The translations under genes and the position numbers were made by a program. Of a stretch of 64,000 bases of DNA, positions 54,881-63,458 are shown piece by piece. The DNA lies in the NCBI GenBank assembly GCA_002354055.1, contig DEKW01000009.1, positions 25,065 through 89,064 of the forward strand, written 5' to 3'. How positions within the stretch are numbered: the stretch's first letter is position 1; each line of letters begins with the position of its first letter. The notes below the pieces were generated by a model. It was not told the origin of the DNA and ran no database searches. It was given only the letters and a program-made list of their open reading frames with translations. Source of the stretch: Bacteroidales bacterium UBA2712 (GTDB taxonomy: Bacteria > Bacteroidota > Bacteroidia > Bacteroidales > Paludibacteraceae).

Positions 54881-54900
54881 ATCGACCATAGATGGTCGAT
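54881..54900. repeat. 20-bp palindrome in the leader of the membrane protein gene
   Basis: ATCGACCATAGATGGTCGAT, palindromic except the two central bases, lies between the promoter and the start codon at 54918. In RNA it would form a hairpin 18 nt upstream of the ATG. Same scheme as 38241, 38542 and 54477. Confidence 0.8.
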
Positions 54901-54917
54901 CTAAAAAACTTCTTATT

Positions 54918-55595
54918 ATGGACAAAAAACTCGCCATTATGGCAACCATCAAGGATGGTCTCGCCATCGCTCTGGTCAACTATCTGAGCCTCATTCTAAC
55001 GGTAGTTCTCTACTTCGTTACTATCTGGATCCCGTACCTCAATGTCGGTACCACCATCGCGGTCAGCTCGCTCCCCGCGGAGATGGCGAAAGGCACGGTC
55101 ATCAACCCGCTTTTCATTTTTGACGGTAAATACCGCCGCAACATGGGCGAGTACTTCATCCTCTCTGCTCTCATGACGGGGGCCATCTTGGTCGGTCTCC
55201 TTTTCGGTATCATTCCGGGATTCGTTATTTCCGTAGCTTGGTCGTTTGCAGTCGTACTTTTTGTGGACAAAGACATGTCTGCCATGGACGCGTTGCATGA
55301 GTCTAACCGTCTGACTTACGGCCATAAATGGCGTATTTTCGGTACCGAGTTCCTGCTTGTCTTCTGTCTTGAGCTGGTGATTGTAATCATCCAATGTATC
55401 TTTGGTATAGGCGAAGTGTCTTGGCTCGAAACGATCGGTACGATCCTTATCTTTATCCTTACTATTTTCGCCGTCCCGGCTATCTTAGGTGTCGAGGCAT
55501 CTATCTACAAACAACTCACCTCCGGCGTTTTCCTCGCCGATACCCCCGCTTCCGCTGAAGCCCCCGCTCCTGCAGCAACACCTGCCGCAGAATAA
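54918..55595 (+). CDS. Polytopic inner-membrane protein (YciC/DUF975-like)
   Basis: 225 residues from ATG 54918, set by the promoter. About five transmembrane helices (LVNYLSLILTVVLYFVTIWI; a segment ending FIFDG before YRRNMGEYF; AILVGLLFGIIPGFVISVAW; LLVFCLELVIVIIQCIFGIG; ILIFILTIFAVPAILGVEAS) and an Ala/Pro-rich tail ending TPAAE. The layout resembles the glycerophosphodiester phosphodiesterase membrane domain or DUF975 family, without catalytic residues. Function unknown. Confidence 0.75.
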   Translation: MDKKLAIMATIKDGLAIALVNYLSLILTVVLYFVTIWIPYLNVGTTIAVSSLPAEMAKGTVINPLFIFDGKYRRNMGEYFILSALMTGAILVGLLFGIIPGFVISVAWSFAVVLFVDKDMSAMDALHESNRLTYGHKWRIFGTEFLLVFCLELVIVIIQCIFGIGEVSWLETIGTILIFILTIFAVPAILGVEASIYKQLTSGVFLADTPASAEAPAPAATPAAE

Positions 55596-55607
55596 CGGAC
55601 TCTCCCT

Positions 55608-55644
55608 AAACTAAACGCGCCAACTCTGCTGGCGCGTTTAGTTT
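55608..55644. terminator. Bidirectional terminator
   Basis: A perfect 15-bp stem (55608-55622 with 55630-55644) and a 7-nt loop, with A/T runs at both outer ends, serve the convergent membrane-protein and TIR-Sel1 genes. Confidence 0.92.
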
Positions 55645-55656
55645 ATAGTGTCTGAA

Positions 55657-56922
55657 TTATCGTCTATGCGTGGCGAGGAACTCTTTGGCAGATGTATGTC
55701 CTTGCTCCGCAGCTTTGCGTATCCACTCGAGCCCTTTTTCTGGGTTGTAGAGGATGCCTATGCCCTGGTATAGGTTATAACCTAAATTATATTGCGCGAA
55801 TGGTTCTCCCATTTCTGCGGCTCTCTCATACCATTCATTGGCTTTTGTCATGTTCTGTTCGACACCATGTCCATTAAATAAGCATACTCCTACATAGTTG
55901 GTAGCCCCTGCGTGGCCTTGCTCTGCTGCCTTCAAAAACCAATGGTACGCCTCTTTGTAATTGAGCCTCACTCCAACGCCTTTATAATAGTCCCAGGCGA
56001 TATTGTATTGCGCAAATTTGTCTCCCATCTCAGCGGCTTTCAGATACCATTTGGCTGCTTCTTGCCGGTCTTGCTTTATGCCACAACCATTGTTGTAGCA
56101 AATACCCACATAATTTATGGCGGCACTGTGATTCTGTGCCGCGGCTTTAAGGAACCAACGTAGCGCTTCGCTATAGTTTTTGCTTATCCCTGCTCCATTA
56201 TAATAGTTCCAACCGATGTTATATTGCCCGAATTTATTGCCCATTTCAGCTGCGCATAGATACCATTTAGAACCCTCTTCTTTGTTCTGCGCCACACCAT
56301 AGCCGTTACAATAGCATATACCCACGTAATTGATGGAATCTGCATGACCTTGAGCAGCTGCTTTGTTGAATAATCGGAACGCTTCTTCATAATCTCTTGA
56401 AACACCATTAGATCCGCTGTAGTAGTTCCACGCGAGGCTGTACGTCTCTTGTGCGCCTTCCGGATCGCCGGGCTTGGTAAAGTCCGCTGCATTGGCCGTT
56501 CCGGGAAGTTTTTGAACCGGTTGCGCACCGCCGAACCATGAGCCAAGGTTGGTCATTAGTTTGTTGCGCTGAATAGGGTTAGACCAGTCTATCGTATCGT
56601 ATTTGTGATAACTGAAATAGAACTCGTCCGTCATATCGCAAGGCTCAATATATATCATTACAATACGTTTTCCCTTGCGCTTGGCAAAATCCAGTTCGTC
56701 CAGTGCCCATTCACTCTGCATAGAATGACTGCTGAGCATAAAGAGAATAGTGTTGTGCTCGTTAATGGCTTTGATAATGACGTTTTTGAACTGTTCACCG
56801 CTTTCTATGCCGTCAATATCCATCCAGCAGTCTATCCCCATTGCCTGATCAATAGTGTCTTTGATGGTTTTGACTTTGCTGAAATCTCTGCGACTGTAAG
56901 ATATAAAAATTTCCTTTTCCAT
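55657..56922 (-). CDS. TIR-domain protein with seven Sel1 repeats
   Basis: 421 residues. An N-terminal TIR domain (KEIFISYSRRDFSKV; residues 4-130) keeps the probable NADase glutamate E76 in SEWALDELDFA. Seven 36-residue Sel1-like repeats follow from about 160. Two repeat types alternate (NYVGICY ... AAEMG and QYNIGWNYY ... AAAQ), suggesting growth by duplication of a 72-residue pair. No signal peptide or transmembrane segment, so cytosolic. TIR proteins of bacteria act in immunity or as effectors that consume NAD; that function is inferred here. It is a single gene with its own promoter and terminator and no recognised defence partners nearby. Confidence 0.85.
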   Translation of the reverse strand: MEKEIFISYSRRDFSKVKTIKDTIDQAMGIDCWMDIDGIESGEQFKNVIIKAINEHNTILFMLSSHSMQSEWALDELDFAKRKGKRIVMIYIEPCDMTDEFYFSYHKYDTIDWSNPIQRNKLMTNLGSWFGGAQPVQKLPGTANAADFTKPGDPEGAQETYSLAWNYYSGSNGVSRDYEEAFRLFNKAAAQGHADSINYVGICYCNGYGVAQNKEEGSKWYLCAAEMGNKFGQYNIGWNYYNGAGISKNYSEALRWFLKAAAQNHSAAINYVGICYNNGCGIKQDRQEAAKWYLKAAEMGDKFAQYNIAWDYYKGVGVRLNYKEAYHWFLKAAEQGHAGATNYVGVCLFNGHGVEQNMTKANEWYERAAEMGEPFAQYNLGYNLYQGIGILYNPEKGLEWIRKAAEQGHTSAKEFLATHRR

Positions 56923-56943
56923 ACTTCAAGACTTTTGAGGTTG

Positions 56944-56975
56944 CAAAGGTACGAAAAAATTCTGATACACGCAAA
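56944..56975 (-). promoter_or_regulatory. TIR-Sel1 promoter
   Basis: Minus strand TTTG (56972-56975), 20-nt spacer, TACCTTTG (56944-56951), 21 nt before the start codon: a perfect consensus. Confidence 0.85.
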
Positions 56976-56988
56976 TGAAAGTGAAACA

Positions 56989-57042
56989 TTTCCGCAAAAG
57001 AACCCGTATTTCCGCAAAAAAATCCCGCTTTTCCGCAAAAAA
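56989..57042. repeat. Three-copy 20-21 bp repeat with core TTTCCGCAAAA
   Basis: TTTCCGCAAAA starts at 56989, 57009 and 57030, with varying bases between copies. It lies in the 350-nt gap between the TIR-Sel1 and the small plus-strand gene, which contains no gene. Confidence 0.75.
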
Positions 57043-57075
57043 AATCCCCTTTTTTCCCCTTTTTCTCCCAATTTA

Positions 57076-57107
57076 TTTGCAAATCTCATTTTTTTGTATT
57101 ACCTTTG
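57076..57107 (+). promoter_or_regulatory. Promoter of the 114-residue protein gene
   Basis: TTTG 57076-57079, 20-nt spacer, TACCTTTG 57100-57107. The leader to the start codon is about 160 nt and carries the 11-bp array. Confidence 0.85.
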
Positions 57108-57127
57108 CGCAAAATTTGCATATTATA

Positions 57128-57171
57128 ACGACAGTCAAACGACGGTCAAACGACGGTCAAGAGACGGTCAA
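57128..57171. repeat. 44-bp array of four 11-bp units in the leader
   Basis: ACGACAGTCAA, ACGACGGTCAA, ACGACGGTCAA and GAGACGGTCAA are contiguous, within the transcribed leader of the 57273 gene. Confidence 0.88.
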
Positions 57172-57272
57172 AGCCAACGTAACTTACCTGTCACACCCCA
57201 AACGAGCCCAAATTTATGTATAATACTATATTATATATTTATATATAATATACATTAAAAAAATCCTCTTTT

Positions 57273-57617
57273 ATGTCAGAAATTAAAACATCATCCGGCA
57301 TCGAACAAATCCACGGCAAGACTAACGGCCTTGATAGTGGCTATTTTTACATGCGAAACGGCAAGCAATTTTACCGTACACGCGAGGAAAACTACCAGAA
57401 AAATCAATCTCCTCGCCAGCAATGGAACTCCGCTGCCTTCAAGTATGCCAACTCCCAACTCAAACTCTTGACCTCTCCCGAGGACAAAGCCCAACTGAAA
57501 TCCGATTTCGAGGCCGCAAAACACGTCGCCTCCAACGGCAAGACATACGCCACCTCGCGTGCCTGGAAATTTAACTCTCTTATACACGATTACAAAGTAG
57601 CGCATCCATTTACGTGA
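57273..57617 (+). CDS. Hypothetical small protein, SprT-like neighbour
   Basis: 114 residues, basic and polar (GKQFYRTREENYQKNQSPRQ in the middle), with no signal peptide or membrane helix. I do not recognise a family; similar short proteins are common in Bacteroidales. Its stop overlaps the GTG start of the SprT-like gene, so the two are probably coupled, and it has a long leader with tandem repeats. Possibly a DNA- or RNA-associated protein by charge. Confidence 0.65.
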   Translation: MSEIKTSSGIEQIHGKTNGLDSGYFYMRNGKQFYRTREENYQKNQSPRQQWNSAAFKYANSQLKLLTSPEDKAQLKSDFEAAKHVASNGKTYATSRAWKFNSLIHDYKVAHPFT

Positions 57618-58087
57618 CCCCGACGATCCCATACATACAATCCTGCTTTGACGAGTTCAACGCCCGTTTCTTTGCTTCGTCCCTGCCGCCGATCCCGATC
57701 AAACTCTCGAACGCGCGCACCTTCCTCGGCAAAGTGACCTTTACCCGCCGCCGCTCGTGGCTCTTCGGACCTGCCCGAAACGAGAACTTCGTCCTCCGCA
57801 TCAACACGCGTATCGACCTCCCCGAAGACCTCATCCAGGACACCATCCTCCATGAGATGATCCATTATTATATCGCGGTCAATCAGCTTCGCGACACCTC
57901 CTCCCACGGCCTGCTCTTCCGCCGCGAGATGGCGCGCATCAACGCCGACGGTAACCGACATATAACCATCTCCTATCGCCTCTCCAAGGAGCAACTTCTC
58001 GAACTCTATCCGGAAAAAAAAGAACAAATTGAGGCATATTTCTTGCGTAAATCAAAAAAAAGTAGTACCTTTGCACTCGATTATTAA
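57614..58087 (+). CDS. SprT-like zinc metalloprotease-fold protein
   Basis: 157 residues. The zinc motif HEMIHYY is followed by a downstream His (SSHGLLFRREMARI). SprT-like proteins are relatives of Spartan, which degrades DNA-protein cross-links; the bacterial role is less certain. The start is GTG at 57614, overlapping the previous stop as GTGA; no ATG fits. The 3' part carries the pfkA promoter. Confidence 0.8.
   Translation: MTPTIPYIQSCFDEFNARFFASSLPPIPIKLSNARTFLGKVTFTRRRSWLFGPARNENFVLRINTRIDLPEDLIQDTILHEMIHYYIAVNQLRDTSSHGLLFRREMARINADGNRHITISYRLSKEQLLELYPEKKEQIEAYFLRKSKKSSTFALDY
58042..58073 (+). promoter_or_regulatory. pfkA: pfkA promoter inside the SprT-like gene
   Basis: CTTG at 58042-58045, 20-nt spacer, TACCTTTG at 58066-58073. 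It lies in the last codons of the upstream gene and gives a leader of about 40 nt. Confidence 0.75.
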
Positions 58088-58122
58088 TCCGTTAAACATT
58101 CATTGTTAAACATTATACCATT

Positions 58123-59106
58123 ATGGAATATAAAATCAAAACAATCGGGGTACTCACCTCAGGTGGCGATGCCCCGGGTATGAACGCTGCCGTGCGGGCT
58201 GTCACCCGCGCTGCCATCGCTAATAACATCCGCGTCAAAGCCATCTTCCGTGGCTACAAAGGCCTCATGGACGATGAGGTTCAGGAGTTCACGACCCAGG
58301 ATGTAAGCGGAATCATCCAACGCGGAGGTACGATCCTCAAATCCGCACGTAGCGAGGAGTTCAAGACTCCTGAGGGACGCAAAAGAGCCTACGAGACCCT
58401 CAAAAATGAGCAGATTGACGCCCTGATTGTCATCGGCGGCGATGGCACTTTTACCGGCGCTCGCCTGTTCGCGCAAGAGTATAATATCCCTATTATCGGC
58501 ATCCCCGGTACGATTGACAACGACCTCTGGGGCACGGACTCCACCATCGGTTACGACACGGCTCTCAACACCATCGTCGAATGTGTGGACAAACTCCGTG
58601 ACACAGGTACCAGCCACGAGCGCCTCTTCCTGGTTGAGATCATGGGACGCGACGCCGGCTTCCTTACCCTCAATGCTGCCATAGCTGCAGGAGCCGAAGC
58701 GGCCATCATCCCCGAGCGCGCAACCCTTGAGGAACAGTTAGAGGCGGCCATCGGACAGGGACGCCGTAAACATAAAAACAGCAGCATCGTCCTCGTTCAG
58801 GAGCACGCCATCCCCGGCGGAGCTCAGGCGGTGGCGAAGGTCATCGAACAGAGCCATCCCGAGTATGGCACGCGTGTCACCATCCTTGGACACCTCCAAC
58901 GAGGCGGTTCGCCGACGGCTTTTGATCGTATTCTTGCTTCACGTTTCGGCTGCGCCGCAGTACAAGCCCTTCTCGAGGAACAGCGCTCGATCATGGTTGG
59001 ACTCCAAAACGGAGAAGTCGTCTACGTGCCTCTCTCCAAAGCCATCAAAGAGAAAAAAGATATCAAGGACGATAAATGGCAGGCTCTCCAGGTCCTCAGC
59101 CTGTAA
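58123..59106 (+). CDS. pfkA: ATP-dependent 6-phosphofructokinase
   Basis: 327 residues. [13 protein letters not shown] binds ATP, the GGDGT at the cofactor site indicates ATP rather than pyrophosphate, and [12 protein letters not shown] carries the catalytic aspartates. Commits fructose-6-phosphate to glycolysis. The next gene starts 24 nt later. Confidence 0.96.
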   Translation: MEYKIKTIGVLTSGGDAPGMNAAVRAVTRAAIANNIRVKAIFRGYKGLMDDEVQEFTTQDVSGIIQRGGTILKSARSEEFKTPEGRKRAYETLKNEQIDALIVIGGDGTFTGARLFAQEYNIPIIGIPGTIDNDLWGTDSTIGYDTALNTIVECVDKLRDTGTSHERLFLVEIMGRDAGFLTLNAAIAAGAEAAIIPERATLEEQLEAAIGQGRRKHKNSSIVLVQEHAIPGGAQAVAKVIEQSHPEYGTRVTILGHLQRGGSPTAFDRILASRFGCAAVQALLEEQRSIMVGLQNGEVVYVPLSKAIKEKKDIKDDKWQALQVLSL

Positions 59107-59130
59107 TCCGCCATCCCAAAATATATGTGT

Positions 59131-59601
59131 ATGAAAAAACTCTTTATTAGTCTCTTCTTCGTCCTCTGCGCGGTAGCTGCAAATGCCGTCCTTCCCGACG
59201 TCACTTTACGCGATCCGCAGGGACATGCCGTCAATATCGAAGACCTTGCCAAAACCGGCAAGCCGGTGATCATCTCTTTCTTCGCGACCTGGTGTAAGCC
59301 CTGTATGCGCGAACTCAACGCCATCGAAGACCTCTATTCCGATTGGCAGGATGAGACGGGCGTGCAGATGTACATCGTCTCTATCGATCAGGCGCAGGAT
59401 GCCCAGAAAGTGATGCCTCTGGTGGACGGTAACGGCTGGGAGTATCACGTTCTGCTCGACCCCAACGGTACCCTCAAAAGGGCGATGAACGTCCAGAACG
59501 TCCCGCATCTCTTTGTCCTCAATTCCAAAGGAGAGATCGTTTATAACCATGCCGGATATATGGACGGCGAAGAACTCGAGATCCGCAAATACCTCAAATA
59601 A
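59131..59601 (+). CDS. TlpA/ResA-like thioredoxin-fold protein
   Basis: 156 residues from ATG 59131 (59125 is an alternative). Signal peptide MKKLFISLFFVLCAVAANA and a redox motif WCKPC in FFATWCKPCMRELNAIEDLY. A periplasmic thiol-disulfide oxidoreductase. First gene of an operon with a DUF6029 barrel and two Omp28-like lipoproteins, each Omp28 having its own CxxC. Confidence 0.9.
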   Translation: MKKLFISLFFVLCAVAANAVLPDVTLRDPQGHAVNIEDLAKTGKPVIISFFATWCKPCMRELNAIEDLYSDWQDETGVQMYIVSIDQAQDAQKVMPLVDGNGWEYHVLLDPNGTLKRAMNVQNVPHLFVLNSKGEIVYNHAGYMDGEELEIRKYLK

Positions 59602-59627
59602 ATCATAAATCCTAAATCATAAATCCT
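59600..59627. repeat. Two perfect 14-bp copies (four 7-bp words)
   Basis: AAATCATAAATCCT occurs twice in tandem, in the 30-nt gap between the thioredoxin and DUF6029 genes. Each copy is itself AAATCAT + AAATCCT. Confidence 0.88.
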
Positions 59628-59631
59628 AAAT

Positions 59632-61290
59632 TTGAAATCCTCTCTCCGCTCCATACTCCTCCTTTGTACATTGTGCCTTGTACTTTGTACACTAAAGGCG
59701 AACGACACCGTCTATGTCTCCGGTGCCATCCAGCATGACGGCCTTTTGGAGCACAAGCCCTGGTATTACGGCTCGAACTCGTACGTGGATTTCTCCGTCC
59801 ATTACCTCAATGATTCCAACTCTGCGCATTTTCACAGCCTTCGGGCCTCGACCCGAGCAGAGCTGACTCAGTGGCCTTTGCCCGGCTACGACCCTGATTT
59901 CAAGGGCTATGGTATCAGTCATATCAGCCTCGAAGCGAACTTCGACTTCGGCGATTTCACCATCGGCGACATCTACGCGCAGTTTGGTTCGGGGCTCATT
60001 CTCAACCTCTACGAAGACCGCTCGCTCGGTATCGATGGCGCTCTCCGCGGGGCAAAATTCGACCTTATGCCCGATCGTGGCGTACACCTGACCCTCTTGG
60101 GCGGTAAGCAACGCCGCTACTGGAACTGCTATAAGGATCATGCCTTCGGTTGGAACTATACCCAAGACGCCGTCCTTGGTGCCGACCTCGAGTTGCACTT
60201 CGAGTCTTGGTCTCCTAAAATGCGGGACTTGGGCATGAATTTCATGCTCGGCGGCTCTTATGTCTCTCGCTACGAGCGCCCGGATACCATCCTCACGGTC
60301 TCTGACGGACATCTATACCGCTATAACCTCCCGCAGTGGGTGGGGGCATGGGATGTCCGCACGGAGTGGCAATGGAAAGGGTGGGACGTCCTCGTTGAAT
60401 ATGCTTATAAGGCCAATAACCCCGCAACCGAGAATGACTTCTCCTACCGCCACGGAGACGCACTCCTGGTTTCGCTCTCGTATTCCCGTCGCGGACTCTC
60501 TTTTCTGGCGCAGATGAAGCGCTCGGATAATATGTCTTTCCGCTCGCAAAGCGAGTTTTACGGTGTTGCCGGACGACTCAACCTCCTGCCGGCGTTCGAT
60601 AAGCAGCATACCTACCATCTCCCGGCGCTCAACGGCTACGCCACGCGCTATGCCGACGGCGAATGGGCTTTCCAGACCGAGTTGCGTTATACATGGCCCC
60701 GTAAGTCCCGTTTCGGCGGTAAGTATGGTACGACCCTTGCCTTCGCAGCCTCACATATCCGCGGCCTCGCGAGTCCCGGCAGTTGGGCGATGGATACTTC
60801 CCGCGAAGGCGAATACTACACGGACATCAATATCGAACTCAATAAACGTCTATCCAAACGCTGGTGGCTCAATGCGATGCTTATGTACCAGACCATCAAT
60901 CTCACCGTCGTAGAAGGGCATGGCGGCCTTGTCCGCTCAGGAATAGCGGTCCTCGATGCACGTTTCCAGGTCAACTCCAACGTCTCCATGCGAGGCGAAT
61001 TACAATACCTCTATACCCCGCATTTCGATGGCCAGTGGCTCTTCGCCCTCTATGAGCTGACGCTCTACCGCTGTCTCACTCTCTCTGCTGATTGGCTCTA
61101 TAATATCGGTCATGCCCCCGAAGCGACGAACGAGCATTTTTACTCTTTCTCCGCTACTTATACCAACGGAGCGCACCGCCTTTCCCTCGGTTATACCAAG
61201 ACTCGCGAAGGCTTCCATTGCGCCGGAGGCGTCTGTCGTTTTATTCCCCGCCAGCAGGGACTAACTCTAAGTTATAACTTCTCATGGTAA
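59632..61290 (+). CDS. DUF6029 outer-membrane protein
   Basis: 552 residues starting with TTG 59632 (no ATG suits). The signal region contains LLLCTLCLVLCTLKA, encoded by the 7-bp array at 59662-59689. The rest is rich in alternating aromatic beta strands (YGSNSYVDFSVHYLND; LTLSYNFSW at the end), consistent with a beta-barrel. DUF6029 proteins of Bacteroidales are uncharacterised. It may help surface export of the Omp28-like or tailed proteins next door; that is inference from position. Confidence 0.78.
   Translation: MKSSLRSILLLCTLCLVLCTLKANDTVYVSGAIQHDGLLEHKPWYYGSNSYVDFSVHYLNDSNSAHFHSLRASTRAELTQWPLPGYDPDFKGYGISHISLEANFDFGDFTIGDIYAQFGSGLILNLYEDRSLGIDGALRGAKFDLMPDRGVHLTLLGGKQRRYWNCYKDHAFGWNYTQDAVLGADLELHFESWSPKMRDLGMNFMLGGSYVSRYERPDTILTVSDGHLYRYNLPQWVGAWDVRTEWQWKGWDVLVEYAYKANNPATENDFSYRHGDALLVSLSYSRRGLSFLAQMKRSDNMSFRSQSEFYGVAGRLNLLPAFDKQHTYHLPALNGYATRYADGEWAFQTELRYTWPRKSRFGGKYGTTLAFAASHIRGLASPGSWAMDTSREGEYYTDINIELNKRLSKRWWLNAMLMYQTINLTVVEGHGGLVRSGIAVLDARFQVNSNVSMRGELQYLYTPHFDGQWLFALYELTLYRCLTLSADWLYNIGHAPEATNEHFYSFSATYTNGAHRLSLGYTKTREGFHCAGGVCRFIPRQQGLTLSYNFSW
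59662..59689. repeat. 7-bp word array in the DUF6029 signal-peptide region
   Basis: CTTTGTA, CATTGTG, CCTTGTA, CTTTGTA (28 bp) encode LCTLCLVLCT, the hydrophobic core of the signal peptide. Confidence 0.8.
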
Positions 61291-62105
61291 AGCGTCTCTG
61301 TACATATCTCTTAACCCTCTCGCTGCTCTTCACGGGCTGTGAGATCATCCCCGAGCAGGAGCAACTCATCCCCGTCCCGGCGCCGATTGGCTCCACCCGC
61401 AGGCATGTCTTGCTGGACTTCACGGGATTCCGTTGCGTCAATTGTCCCGAAGCAGCCTCTACTGCCGCTTCGCTTCAAGCCCTCTATGGAGACCAACTCA
61501 TCCTCGTCTCGCTCCATCCGGCCTCTAACCCCTTTACACATGGCCTTTACGACTACACCTGCCCGGCTTCGGATTCCGTATATCTCTTCCTCGGAGGAAC
61601 CCCCTCTACGCCTTTCCCGATAGGCAATATAGACCTCCGTTTGACCCCGGAAGGCTATCTGTCAGATCCTTCCGATTGGCCATACCTTGTTGGACAGGCA
61701 ATGGCGGACACCCTTTATGCGCCGGATATCACGGCGGAACTGACGTACGACTCGCAGACCCATTCGCTCAAGGCACATTGTACCATCTCGGACTTCGAAC
61801 TCCTCCTTCCGCGGCTGGCTATTTGGCTCGTGGAGGATAGCCTCATCGGCGTCCAAGCCATGCCGGATGGCTCGGTTAGTACCCATTATGTGCACCGCCA
61901 TCTCCTGCGAGACGCAGCGCACGACGAACCTCTTGGGCGCTATCTGGTGGACGGCCGTGATAGTGCGACCTTTGTCTTGCCCGAGACAGCTGATCCCGCT
62001 AACTACAGCGTCGTGGCTATCGCCATCGATGCACAAAATAACTATATTTGGAATGCTTATGAAACGAAAATTTCTACTTTTACCCCTTCTCCTGCTGTGC
62101 CTTAA
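61284..62105 (+). CDS. Omp28-related lipoprotein with CxxC
   Basis: 273 residues. A type II signal ends at LFTGCEII; the thioredoxin-like region has CVNCPEA and LTPEGYLSDPSDWPYLV. Omp28 of Porphyromonas is a surface lipoprotein; redox activity is unproven. Starts 7 nt inside the DUF6029 end. Confidence 0.8.
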   Translation: MVKRLCTYLLTLSLLFTGCEIIPEQEQLIPVPAPIGSTRRHVLLDFTGFRCVNCPEAASTAASLQALYGDQLILVSLHPASNPFTHGLYDYTCPASDSVYLFLGGTPSTPFPIGNIDLRLTPEGYLSDPSDWPYLVGQAMADTLYAPDITAELTYDSQTHSLKAHCTISDFELLLPRLAIWLVEDSLIGVQAMPDGSVSTHYVHRHLLRDAAHDEPLGRYLVDGRDSATFVLPETADPANYSVVAIAIDAQNNYIWNAYETKISTFTPSPAVP

Positions 62106-62586
62106 CGCACACGCGCTCATCCTCTCTGTAGAAGGTTACGGCGAAGTGCCGACCGATGGTCTGGATATCACTATCGACAAGGCGGAGATAGACTTCTTCA
62201 CCGGCGAACCTGTCATGAAATGCGAAGGCTCGCTGCAGACCTATTCGCCCCTCACGGTGACCATCGATCGCCCTTCTGCAGGTCTCTCCGATGAGTTCTG
62301 TTGTGGTCAATGCATACCCGGAAACGGTGCCTTGCAGCAGGTCCTCAACTTCTCTCCTGCTGGATCCTCCACCTGGTTCGGACATTATTATCCGGCTTCT
62401 AACTCCGACCTTACCGTCACTTATACCTTCTCCGACGGCGCAGATACTCGCGTCATTCGCGTGCGTTATATCTACTCTACGCAGGGCGTGGAGAACCTTC
62501 GCGAATCGACAACTCAACCACGTAAAGTGCTGAAAGAAGGCATCTTATATATCGTTAACGATTCTAAAACATATACTGTCTTATGA
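62059..62586 (+). CDS. Small secreted protein with a T9SS-like tail
   Basis: 175 residues from ATG 62059 (62053 is an alternative). Signal peptide MKRKFLLLPLLLLCLNAHA, a short Cys-bearing central region (FCCGQCIPGNGA) and a C-terminus RKVLKEGILYIVNDSKTYTV, resembling the tails of the larger secreted proteins. Function not known. It overlaps both Omp28-like genes. Confidence 0.7.
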   Translation: MKRKFLLLPLLLLCLNAHALILSVEGYGEVPTDGLDITIDKAEIDFFTGEPVMKCEGSLQTYSPLTVTIDRPSAGLSDEFCCGQCIPGNGALQQVLNFSPAGSSTWFGHYYPASNSDLTVTYTFSDGADTRVIRVRYIYSTQGVENLRESTTQPRKVLKEGILYIVNDSKTYTVL

Positions 62587-63422
62587 AACATTTCTTTCCC
62601 TTTTTAGCGCTCAGCCTGGTTTTTGTGGCGCTCACTTCTTGCAAACCCAAGGATGAACCCATCCCAGATTCCTTCCCAAAGACACACCTCATCGAGGAGT
62701 TCACCGGACAATCTTGTGGCTACTGCCCTTACGGCATGGATTGTATTCATGATTTTATGGCGGATGATACCAATTTCATCCTCGTCCTCCATCACTACGG
62801 CTATCAGCAGGACCATTTTACCGTCACCGGCAGTAAGAAGATTACCAATAAGCTCAAAGTCGAAGGGGCACCGAACATGACGATCAACCGGGCGAAGACC
62901 GCCTACCGGGAGAGTGGTGTCAAACGTAGCGAGGTGGTCTTCCACCCCGGCTATCTTACATCTGTGGACAAGACGCAGTTTGAACAAAAGACCTACGCGT
63001 CCGTGAATATCCAAAATACGTACGATCCTTCTTCCCGTGAACTCAAAATAAAAGTATCCGGTGCTCTCTGTACTACCGATTACCCATCCCTTAACCTCAC
63101 GGTTCTAATCAAGGAATCCGGTATGATCGACTCACAGGTGGATTATTCTCTTTCCTCTAGCGTCTGGAAAGAGTTTCGTCATGCAAACGCCGTACGTGCT
63201 TTCCTCTCTGCTGCAGAAGGGGATCCGATCACCGTGACCAACCAGCGTTATTCGGAAAACTATGTCATTGATCTTAAGGATGCTTGGGTTCCGGAGAACT
63301 GCATGGTCGTTGCTTTCCTTTCCGAAGAGTTCCAGCCGGTTGTTCAGGCCGCTCAGAAACCTGTTGTAGATGGTACGAAGGGTGGGGCAGACATTCTCCA
63401 CGGAGGTATCACACCGCTCTAA
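62583..63422 (+). CDS. Omp28-related lipoprotein (second copy) with CxxC
   Basis: 279 residues, lipobox ending at TSCKPK, thioredoxin-like motif CGYCPYGMD and a beta-rich C-terminal half. ATGA overlap with the previous gene. Diverged from the first copy (about a fifth or quarter identical by eye). Same operon as the TlpA-like protein, so a thiol-redox role for cell-surface proteins is plausible. Confidence 0.8.
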   Translation: MKHFFPFLALSLVFVALTSCKPKDEPIPDSFPKTHLIEEFTGQSCGYCPYGMDCIHDFMADDTNFILVLHHYGYQQDHFTVTGSKKITNKLKVEGAPNMTINRAKTAYRESGVKRSEVVFHPGYLTSVDKTQFEQKTYASVNIQNTYDPSSRELKIKVSGALCTTDYPSLNLTVLIKESGMIDSQVDYSLSSSVWKEFRHANAVRAFLSAAEGDPITVTNQRYSENYVIDLKDAWVPENCMVVAFLSEEFQPVVQAAQKPVVDGTKGGADILHGGITPL

Positions 63423-63458
63423 CGCGCCCGCGCGCGTTCCTTATATATACACGTGCGT

